A stretch of DNA of 7,033 bases. It comes from Accumulibacter sp. Its GTDB lineage: Bacteria > Pseudomonadota > Gammaproteobacteria > Burkholderiales > Rhodocyclaceae. A program made the position numbers and the translations under genes. The stretch lies in the NCBI GenBank assembly GCA_031276375.1, contig JAISNE010000442.1, forward strand, positions 1 to 7,033, in the 5' to 3' direction. This document shows positions 1 through 7,033 of this stretch, piece after piece (positions within the stretch are counted from its first letter, which is position 1; each line of letters starts with the position of its first letter). The notes beneath the pieces were generated by a model. It made no database searches and was not told the origin of the DNA. It saw only the letters and a program-made list of their open reading frames with translations.

Positions 1-3000
1 TTCACGCCGGAAGAGCGGCGGCGCATTTTCGAACGGGCAAAGCCCTTGGTCGAGACGGTCCGCGAGCGGCGCCTGAAGAGCACCGGCATCGACGCCTTCC
101 TCAACACCTACGACCTCTCCTCGCGCGAAGGCGTGGTGCTGATGTGCATGGCCGAGGCCCTGCTGCGCATCCCGGACACCGAAACGGTCGACCGGCTGAT
201 CCGCGACAAGATCGGCAACACCGAATGGGTCAACCGGCTCGGCGCGTCGCACAGCACCTTCGTCAACGCCGGCACCTGGGCGCTGATGCTGACCGGGCGC
301 ATCGTGCATCTCGACGACGCCGAGAAAAATCTCGGCTTCACTTTGAAGCGCCTGATCACGCGCGTCGGCGAGCCGGTCATCCGGCAGGCCATCATCACCG
401 CCATGCGCATCCTCGGCAAACAGTTCGTCATGGGGCGCGGCATCAAGGAAGCACTCGAACGCGGGGCCGCGGCGGAAGCGCGCGGCTACCGCCACACCTT
501 CGACATGCTCGGCGAGGCGGCGCGCACCGCCGACGACGCCCGCCGCTACGCGGAACTCTACGCCGCGGCCATCGACGCGATCGGCGCCGCCGGAGGCGGC
601 CGGCCGGCGCTGGAAGCGCCTTCGGTGTCGATCAAGCTCTCCGCGCTGCATCCGCGCTACGAGGTGGCCAACGAGGAAGGCGTGCGCCGGGAACTGTGGC
701 CGGTGGTCAAGACGCTCGCGCTGAAGGCCGGCAAGCACAACATCGGCTTCACCATCGACGCCGAGGAGATGGATCGCCTGGAACTCTCGCTCGACCTGAT
801 CGAGTTCCTCGCGCTCGACCCGGAACTGGCCGGCTGGGACGGGCTGGGCATGGCCGTGCAGGCCTACCAGAAGCGCGCCTACAACATCGTCGAATGGCTC
901 GCCGATCTGGCGCATCGTTCCGGGCATCGCTTCGGCCTGCGCCTGGTCAAGGGCGCCTACTGGGACGCCGAGATCAAGGCCGCGCAGGAACGCGGCCTGA
1001 GCGGCTACCCGGTATTCACCCGCAAGGTCAACACCGACGTCTCGTACCTCGCCTGCGCCAAGCGGATGTTCGCCGATCCGGCGGCCTTCTACCCGGCGTT
1101 CGCCACGCACAACGCGCATACGCTGGCGGCGGTCGCCGAGATAGCCGGCGGCGCGGTCGACTGGGAGTACCAGCGCCTGCACGGCATGGGCGAAGAGTTG
1201 TACGACGAAGTCGTCGGGCCGGGCAAGTGGGGACGCGCCTGCCGCGTTTACGCGCCGGTCGGCAGCCACGAGGAATTGCTGGCTTACCTGGTGCGCCGCC
1301 TGCTGGAAAACGGCGCCAACTCCTCGTTCGTCAACCGCATCGCCGACGAGCGCCTGCCGCTCGAACAACTGCTCGCCGACCCGGTGGAAAAGGCCGCGGC
1401 GCTCGCCGTCAAGCCGCATCCCGGTATCGCGCTGCCGCGCGAGCTTTTCGGCGCGGCGCGCGCCAACAGTGAAGGTCTGGACATGAACGACAAACCCACG
1501 CTCGACGATCTGCGCCGAGCCATCGAACGCAGCGCCGCGGAGCCTTGCGAGGCCGCCCCGCTGATTGGCGGCAAGGCGCTCAAGGGGCGGAGCCGCAAGC
1601 TCTGCGCGCCCGCCGACCGGCGCGACGTGGTCGGCTTCGTGACGGACGCCACCGACGAAGACGCGGCCGCGGCCATGACCCGCGCCGCGGCGGCCTTTCG
1701 CGACTGGTCGAACACCGCCGCCGGCGAGCGCGCGGCGATCCTCGAACGCGCGGCGGACAAGCTCCAGCAACACCTGCCGGAACTGGTGGCGCTGATCGTG
1801 CGCGAGGGCGGACGCACGCAGGGCGACGCCGTCTCCGAGGTGCGCGAGGCGATCGATTTTTGCCGCTACTACGCCGCGCAGGCGCGCGAGAAATTCGCCG
1901 AGCCGATCCTCCTGCCGGGACCGACGGGCGAACGCAACACACTGTCGCTGGGCGGGCGCGGGGTGTTCGTGTGCATCAGCCCGTGGAATTTCCCGCTGGC
2001 CATTTTCGTTGGGCAGATCGCCGCCGCGCTGGCCGCCGGCAACGCCGTCGTCGCCAAGCCGGCCAGCCTGACGCCGCTGGTGGCGGCCCAGGCCGTGCGC
2101 TTCCTGCATGCCGCCGGAGTGCCGGCGGACGCGTTGATTTTCCTGCCCTGCGGCGGGCGTGTCGGTGCGGCGCTGGTGGCGCATCCGCGCTGCGCCGGCG
2201 TGGCCTTCACCGGATCGACCGCGGTGGCGCGCTCGATTGCCCAGGCGCTGGCCGCCAAGCCCGGCCCGATCGTGCCGCTGATCGCCGAAACGGGCGGGCA
2301 GAACGCGATGATCGTCGACTCCTCGGCGCTCGCCGAGCAGGTCGTGCGCGATGTCATCGCCTCGGCCTTCAACTCCGCCGGCCAGCGCTGCTCGGCGCTG
2401 CGCGTGCTGTTCCTGCAGGAGGACATCGCCGACAAGGTGTCGACGATGCTGCGCGGCGCCATGCAGACCCTGCGCATCGGCAACCCGACCGATATCCGCA
2501 CCGATGTCGGGCCGGTGATCGACGAAGACGCGCGTTACCAGCTCGAACGCCACGTCCGCAGGCTGGAGGGCTTCGCCAAGCCGATCCACGTCTGCCAGCT
2601 CGACGAGGAACAGACCGCGCACGGCAGCTTCTTCGCGCCATGCGCCTACGAGATCGACGACCTCTCGCGGCTGGAGAACGAGGTGTTCGGGCCGATCCTG
2701 CACATCGTGCGCTGGCGCTCCGACGCGCTGGACCAGGTTTGCGACGCGATCGCCAGGACCGGGTTCGGCCTGACGCTCGGCATCCACAGCCGCATCGACG
2801 AAACGGTCGAGCGCATCACCCGGCGCCTGCATGTCGGCAACACCTACGTGAACCGCAACATCATCGGCGCGGTGGTCGGCGTGCAGCCGTTCGGCGGCGA
2901 GGGGCTGTCCGGCACCGGGCCGAAGGCCGGCGGGCCGCACTACCTGTACCGCTTCGCCTGCGAGCGGACGCTGTCGGTGGATACGACCGCGTCCGGCGGC

Positions 3001-3042
3001 AACGCGATCCTGATGTCGCTGGACAAGGGAGAGGAGGAGTGA
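1..3042 (+). CDS. putA: Bifunctional proline dehydrogenase / L-glutamate-gamma-semialdehyde dehydrogenase PutA (5' end missing)
   Basis: PutA oxidises proline to pyrroline-5-carboxylate with FAD, passing electrons to membrane quinone, then oxidises glutamate semialdehyde to glutamate with NAD+. The frame is open from base 1, so the N-terminus lies outside the window; the TTG at 46 is an unlikely start. Counting codons from base 1, the proline dehydrogenase barrel shows K212 (SIKLSALHPRY), D253 (DAEE), R314 (RLVKGAYWD), Y417 (YAPVG) and R432-R433 (RRLLENGAN), matching E. coli K329, D370, R431, Y540 and R555-R556. The aldehyde dehydrogenase half shows N663 (PWNFPLAIF), K686, FTGST, E763 (AETGG) and catalytic C797 (SAGQRCSALR). 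It ends soon after the conserved terminal motif TLSVDTTASGGNA, with no extra C-terminal domain, as in short PutAs of about 1000 residues such as that of Bradyrhizobium. Short forms normally lack the ribbon-helix-helix repressor domain, so this one is probably not a regulator. All key residues seen are intact. Confidence 0.97.
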   Translation, partial: FTPEERRRIFERAKPLVETVRERRLKSTGIDAFLNTYDLSSREGVVLMCMAEALLRIPDTETVDRLIRDKIGNTEWVNRLGASHSTFVNAGTWALMLTGRIVHLDDAEKNLGFTLKRLITRVGEPVIRQAIITAMRILGKQFVMGRGIKEALERGAAAEARGYRHTFDMLGEAARTADDARRYAELYAAAIDAIGAAGGGRPALEAPSVSIKLSALHPRYEVANEEGVRRELWPVVKTLALKAGKHNIGFTIDAEEMDRLELSLDLIEFLALDPELAGWDGLGMAVQAYQKRAYNIVEWLADLAHRSGHRFGLRLVKGAYWDAEIKAAQERGLSGYPVFTRKVNTDVSYLACAKRMFADPAAFYPAFATHNAHTLAAVAEIAGGAVDWEYQRLHGMGEELYDEVVGPGKWGRACRVYAPVGSHEELLAYLVRRLLENGANSSFVNRIADERLPLEQLLADPVEKAAALAVKPHPGIALPRELFGAARANSEGLDMNDKPTLDDLRRAIERSAAEPCEAAPLIGGKALKGRSRKLCAPADRRDVVGFVTDATDEDAAAAMTRAAAAFRDWSNTAAGERAAILERAADKLQQHLPELVALIVREGGRTQGDAVSEVREAIDFCRYYAAQAREKFAEPILLPGPTGERNTLSLGGRGVFVCISPWNFPLAIFVGQIAAALAAGNAVVAKPASLTPLVAAQAVRFLHAAGVPADALIFLPCGGRVGAALVAHPRCAGVAFTGSTAVARSIAQALAAKPGPIVPLIAETGGQNAMIVDSSALAEQVVRDVIASAFNSAGQRCSALRVLFLQEDIADKVSTMLRGAMQTLRIGNPTDIRTDVGPVIDEDARYQLERHVRRLEGFAKPIHVCQLDEEQTAHGSFFAPCAYEIDDLSRLENEVFGPILHIVRWRSDALDQVCDAIARTGFGLTLGIHSRIDETVERITRRLHVGNTYVNRNIIGAVVGVQPFGGEGLSGTGPKAGGPHYLYRFACERTLSVDTTASGGNAILMSLDKGEEE

Positions 3043-3074
3043 TCCGCTTCATGCCGCGGCGTGCGCGGGGAAAA

Positions 3075-3139
3075 GCGGGCGCGGGACGACGCGCGGGGGT
3101 TCGCCGAGGCGGTTTTTCCGCCGTGTTCGCCGCGCCCGC
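3075..3139. repeat. Inverted repeat downstream of putA, 10-bp perfect arms
   Basis: The arm at 3075-3084 (GCGGGCGCGG) is the exact reverse complement of 3130-3139 (CCGCGCCCGC). They enclose 45 bases that contain a second small hairpin: GGCGG at 3108-3112, five T, then CCGCC at 3118-3122. A transcript could fold into a nested stem after the putA stop and before the liv leader. It is not a textbook intrinsic terminator for plus-strand transcripts, because no T run follows the outer stem. On the minus strand the outer stem would be followed by TTTT (complement of 3071-3074), but no gene converges from that side. In such GC-rich sequence the match may partly be chance. Confidence 0.35.
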
Positions 3140-3203
3140 CGCGGCGGTTCCCTGTCGTTTGCCGGACGCGCCGCTTGACTGTGTATTCCAGCCGCCGGGC
3201 GGG

Positions 3204-3209
3204 TAAACT
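3204..3209 (+). promoter_or_regulatory. Candidate -10 box of a liv operon promoter
   Basis: TAAACT matches the sigma-70 -10 consensus TATAAT at four of six positions and stands out in a GC-rich gap. Transcription would start near 3216, giving a leader of roughly 43 bases before livH. A good -35 is not apparent. TTGACT at 3175-3180 is close to consensus, but 23 bases separate the two, well beyond the usual 16 to 18. The hexamer at the ideal distance (3181-3186, GTGTAT) is poor. If real, the promoter may be weak or activator-dependent. Confidence 0.35.
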
Positions 3210-3217
3210 GCGCTCTG

Positions 3218-3242
3218 CGCGAATTTTGCGGCCGTCACGGCC
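3218..3242. promoter_or_regulatory. Two abutting 13-base dyads, possible operator or leader structure before livH
   Basis: Positions 3218-3230 read CGCGAATTTTGCG, a dyad with five of six base pairs around a central T. Positions 3230-3242 read GGCCGTCACGGCC, a perfect six-pair dyad around a central C. They share base 3230 and their centres are 12 bases apart. They lie between the candidate -10 box and the livH ribosome binding site, where a repressor site or RNA hairpin would act. The AT-rich core of the first also fits the degenerate E. coli Lrp consensus (YAGHAWATTWTDCTR) at 11 of 15 positions over 3217-3231. That is suggestive only, since the E. coli liv operons are Lrp-regulated. No regulator can be named from this sequence. 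Confidence 0.3.
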
Positions 3243-3244
3243 CT

Positions 3245-3253
3245 GGGGGGAAG
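3245..3253 (+). promoter_or_regulatory. Ribosome binding site of livH
   Basis: The purine run GGGGGGAAG ends five bases before the ATG at 3259. It supports that ATG over upstream in-frame starts such as the GTG at 3061, which would add an arginine-rich, non-LivH-like extension. Confidence 0.7.
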
Positions 3254-3258
3254 AATTT

Positions 3259-4172
3259 ATGGCTCTTGCTTTGCAGCAACTCATCAACGGTCTGGCGCTC
3301 GGCGCCGTGTACGGGTTGATCGCCGTCGGCTACACGATGGTCTACGGCATCATCGGCATGATCAATTTCGCGCACGGCGACGTTTACATGGTCGGCGCCT
3401 TCATCGCGGTGACCGGCTTCACGCTGCTCGCCGCCTTCGGTGTCAGTTCGGTGCCGTTTGCCCTGCTGCTGGTGCTCGCGGTGGCCGTGCTGTTCACCTC
3501 GGTATACGGCTGGGCGGTGGAACGCCTGGCCTACCGGCCGCTGCGCGGTTCGAGCCGGCTGGCGCCGCTGATCTCGGCGATCGGCATGTCGATCTTCCTG
3601 CAGAACATGGTGCAGCTCACCCAGGGCGCGCGCGTCAAGCCGGTTCCGCCAATGATTACCGGCGGCGTGGACTTGCTGACCATCGACGGCTTCACCGCGC
3701 GCCTGTCGTATTCGCAGGTGCTCATCGTGCTGGTCACCGCGGTATTGCTGGTGGCCTTCACCTGGCTGATCACGCGCACCTCGTTCGGGCGGCAGCAGCG
3801 CGCCTGCGAGCAGGATCGCACGATGACCGCGCTGCTCGGCATCGACGTCGACCGCACCATCTCGCTGACCTTCATGCTCGGCGCGGCGCTGGCCGCCGTG
3901 GCCGGCGTCCTGGTCACGATATATTACGGCGTGGTCGATTTCTACATTGGCTTCATCGCCGGCATCAAGGCGTTCACGGCGGCGGTGCTCGGCGGCATCG
4001 GCTCGCTGCCGGGAGCCATGCTCGGCGGCCTGCTGATCGGCATGATCGAAGCCTTCTGGTCCAATTATCTGTCGGCGGAATACAAGGACGTGGCGACCTT
4101 CAGCATCCTGATCCTGGTGCTCATGTTCCGTCCTTCCGGCCTGCTGGGCCGGCCCGAAGTGGAGAAAGTCTG

Positions 4173-4173
<1 letters not shown>
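3259..4173 (+). CDS. livH: Branched-chain amino-acid ABC transporter permease LivH
   Basis: LivH is one of two inner-membrane permeases of the HAAT-family importer for leucine, isoleucine, valine and related hydrophobic amino acids. The 304-residue product is close to E. coli LivH (308) in length. It has about eight hydrophobic segments, beginning with an N-terminal helix ([19 protein letters not shown]). The segment [16 protein letters not shown] and the end GRPEVEKV are nearly identical to E. coli LivH. The cytoplasmic loop that docks on the ATPase is visible around residues 177-192 ([15 protein letters not shown]), where E. coli has [32 protein letters not shown] is also typical. It is the first gene of the liv cluster, 216 bases after putA, and its TGA overlaps the livM ATG by one base (TGATG). 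The start is fixed by the family N-terminus and a good ribosome binding site. Related urea (UrtB) permeases are an alternative, but the whole-cluster resemblance is to Liv. Confidence 0.95.
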
Positions 4174-5460
<1,287 letters not shown>

Positions 5461-5468
<8 letters not shown>

Positions 5469-6345
5469 AGCCAGCGCGGCGGGCGGCGTCATGCCGCTCC
5501 TGTCCGTCGAAAACCTGACCATGCGTTTCGGCGGACTGGCCGCCATCGACGACCTCTCGTTCGACGTGCCGGCGGGCCGGATCAGCGCCGTGATCGGCCC
5601 CAACGGCGCGGGCAAGACGACCTTCTTCAACTGCCTGACCGGCTTCTACAAATCGACCGCCGGCAGCGTCCGCCTCAACCACCCGGAGCTCGGCGTCCTG
5701 CGCCTGGAATCGCTGCCCAGCCATCAGGTGGCGCGCCTCGCGCGGATCGTGCGCACCTTCCAGAACATCCGCCTGTTCCCCAAGATGACGGTGCTGGAAA
5801 ACCTCATCGTCGCGCAGCACAACGTCCTGCAGCAGGCGTCGCGCTTCTCGCTGGCCGGCCTCTTCGGCCTGCCGTCGTACCGCCGCGCCGAGGCGCGGGC
5901 GGTGGACAAGGCGGTCGACTGGCTGCGCCGGCTCGACTTGATCGACAAGGCCGACGTGCCCGCCGGCGCCCTGCCATACGGCACGCAGCGGCGAGTGGAA
6001 ATCGCCCGCGCCCTGTGCGCCGATCCGTTGCTGCTCTGCCTCGACGAACCGGCGGCGGGACTCAACCCGCGCGAATCGGGGGAACTCAACGAACTGCTGC
6101 TGCGGCTGGTCAAGGAGGAGCGGCTGACCCTGCTGCTCATCGAGCATGACATGAGCGTGGTGATGAACGTGAGCGACCACATCTGCGTGCTCAACTACGG
6201 GCGCAAGATCGCCGAAGGCACGCCGGACGAAATCCGGAACGACCCGCATGTGATCAAGGCCTATCTCGGCGAGGAAGAGGAGGAGGAGGAAGAGGAAGAC
6301 GCCGCCGGCGCCGTCCAGGCGAAAGCGATCGGGGCGCGGACATGA
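5461..6345 (+). CDS. livG: Branched-chain amino-acid ABC transporter ATPase LivG with an acidic C-terminal extension
   Basis: LivG is one of two cytoplasmic ATPases that power the Liv importer. The 294-residue product has Walker [10 protein letters not shown] at 46-54, Q-loop Q101 (RTFQNIRLF), signature LPYGTQRR at 171-178 (the degenerate form usual in LivG), Walker B with D195-E196 ([10 protein letters not shown]) and switch histidine H229 (LIEHD). All residues needed for ATP hydrolysis are present. E. coli LivG is 255 residues and ends AYLGEA. Here the same end (AYLGE) is followed by nine consecutive glutamates at 271-279, an aspartate, then a small-residue tail to 294. There are also about ten extra residues at the N-terminus if the ATG at 5461 is used; the ATG at 5491 is the alternative. 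The gene overlaps livM by 8 bases and livF by 4, which implies coupled translation. Confidence 0.96.
6271..6299 (+). repeat. Purine triplet repeat (GAG/GAA) coding the LivG poly-glutamate run
   Basis: The tract contains only A and G: nine GAG or GAA codons (6271-6297) followed by GA of the GAC codon. The core has four GAG codons in a row. It encodes the acidic tail of LivG, beyond the normal end of the family. The tract also repeats the ribosome-binding core GGAGG, but more than 50 bases before livF, too far to serve it directly. Low-complexity runs of this kind can change length by slippage in whole codons without breaking the frame. Confidence 0.8.
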
Positions 6346-7033
6346 TGCTGCAACTCTCCGGGGTGCACGCCCATTACGGCCACATCCACGCGCTGCGCGG
6401 CATCGACCTGTCGGTACAGGTTGGCGAAGTGGTCACCCTGATCGGCGCCAACGGCGCCGGCAAGTCGACGCTGCTGATGTCCCTGTTCGGCCAGCCGCGC
6501 GTCTCGGCCGGGCGCATCGTCTTCGACGGCGAAGACATCACCCGTCTGCCGACGCACGTCATCGCCCGGCGCGACATCTCGCTGGTGCCCGAGGGACGGC
6601 GCATCTTTCCGCGCATGACGGTCATGGAGAACCTGCTGATGGGCGCGGTGATGGCCGATCCGGACAATCTGGAAGTCGACCTCAAGCGCATGTACGCGCT
6701 TTTTCCCATCCTGGAAGAGCGCCTGGAACAGCGCGCCGGCACGCTGTCGGGCGGCGAACAGCAGATGCTGGCGATCGCCCGCGCGCTGATGGCCCGGCCC
6801 AAGCTGCTGCTCCTCGACGAACCCTCGCTCGGTCTCGCGCCGCTCTATATCAAGAAGATTTTCCAGACCCTGCGCGAACTGAACCAGGACCACGGCGTCA
6901 CCATCCTGCTCATCGAACAGAACGCCCACCACGCCCTGCGCGTGGCGCACCGGGGCTACGTCCTGCAACACGGCCAGATCGTCATGACCGGAACAGGCCG
7001 CGATCTCCTGGCCAGCGCCGAAGTGCGCGCGGC
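6342..7033 (+). CDS. livF: Branched-chain amino-acid ABC transporter ATPase LivF (3' end missing)
   Basis: LivF is the second ATPase of the importer and partners LivG. The frame stays open to the window edge, giving 230 codons. The sequence reaches the position of E. coli LivF EAVRSAYLGG, so only about five residues and the stop are missing. Walker A is GANGAGKST at 35-43, the signature LSGGEQQ at 135-141 and Walker B has D159-E160 (LLLLDEPSLGLAP). The Q-loop position carries glutamate (VPEGRRIF, E84) and the switch position reads EQN instead of EHD; both are normal for LivF. Two ATG codons stand in tandem at 6342 and 6345. The first overlaps the livG stop (ATGA), and either gives essentially the same protein. 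The nearest upstream purine run (GGGG at 6331-6334) is weak, so translation probably depends on ribosomes finishing livG. A binding-protein gene could follow beyond the window, but this cannot be seen. Confidence 0.95.
   Translation, partial: MMLQLSGVHAHYGHIHALRGIDLSVQVGEVVTLIGANGAGKSTLLMSLFGQPRVSAGRIVFDGEDITRLPTHVIARRDISLVPEGRRIFPRMTVMENLLMGAVMADPDNLEVDLKRMYALFPILEERLEQRAGTLSGGEQQMLAIARALMARPKLLLLDEPSLGLAPLYIKKIFQTLRELNQDHGVTILLIEQNAHHALRVAHRGYVLQHGQIVMTGTGRDLLASAEVRA

Noticed and set aside
46..48. TTG as the putA start codon
   Set aside because: The frame is open through base 1 and the upstream residues read as normal PutA N-terminal helix sequence, so the true start is outside the window.
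144..1472. 442-codon plus-strand open frame overlapping putA
   Set aside because: Another shifted-frame shadow of putA with an Arg/His/Gly/Ala-biased product and no domain.
3175..3180. TTGACT as the -35 box paired with the -10 at 3204
   Set aside because: The 23-base spacer is far longer than sigma-70 promoters tolerate well, and nothing like a -10 box lies 16 to 18 bases after it.
1545..3206. 553-codon plus-strand open frame overlapping putA
   Set aside because: Out-of-frame shadow of putA, rich in Arg and Ala, while the putA frame carries all catalytic motifs. Only its last 51 codons lie outside putA and are discussed separately.
6261..6971. 236-codon open frame on the minus strand
   Set aside because: Antisense shadow of livF; it ends in a poly-Ser run that is simply the complement of the purine repeat in livG.

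Overview
The window is a GC-rich proteobacterial chromosomal segment, with third codon positions dominated by G or C. It holds five genes, all on the plus strand. Protein motifs and gene order fit a betaproteobacterium, perhaps of the Rhodocyclales type. That placement is inferred from protein resemblance and base composition only, because no rRNA or marker gene is present.

Layout: (1) Positions 1-3042 carry putA, open at the left edge. It encodes a short, bifunctional proline dehydrogenase / L-glutamate-gamma-semialdehyde dehydrogenase that oxidises proline to glutamate. (2) Positions 3043-3258 form the only real intergenic gap (216 bases). It has a 10-bp inverted repeat, a candidate -10 box and two adjacent 13-base dyads just upstream of the next gene. 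(3) Positions 3259-7033 carry livH, livM, livG and livF, which encode the two permeases and two ATPases of a branched-chain / hydrophobic amino-acid ABC importer (HAAT family). The genes are tightly packed: livH/livM share 1 base, livM/livG overlap by 8 and livG/livF by 4, so this is almost certainly one translationally coupled operon. livF runs off the right edge only a few codons before its expected stop.

How the genes work together: LivH and LivM should form the inner-membrane channel and LivG and LivF the cytoplasmic ATPase pair. A periplasmic binding protein (LivJ/LivK type) is needed to deliver substrate but is not encoded here. With putA immediately upstream, the locus looks like amino-acid uptake beside amino-acid oxidation. 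Whether the transporter carries proline is an inference from position only.

I do not see a new biological system. The most unusual details are a nine-glutamate acidic tail on LivG, encoded by a purine repeat, and the paired dyads in the livH leader. No RNA genes, mobile elements, CRISPR arrays or attachment sites were seen.
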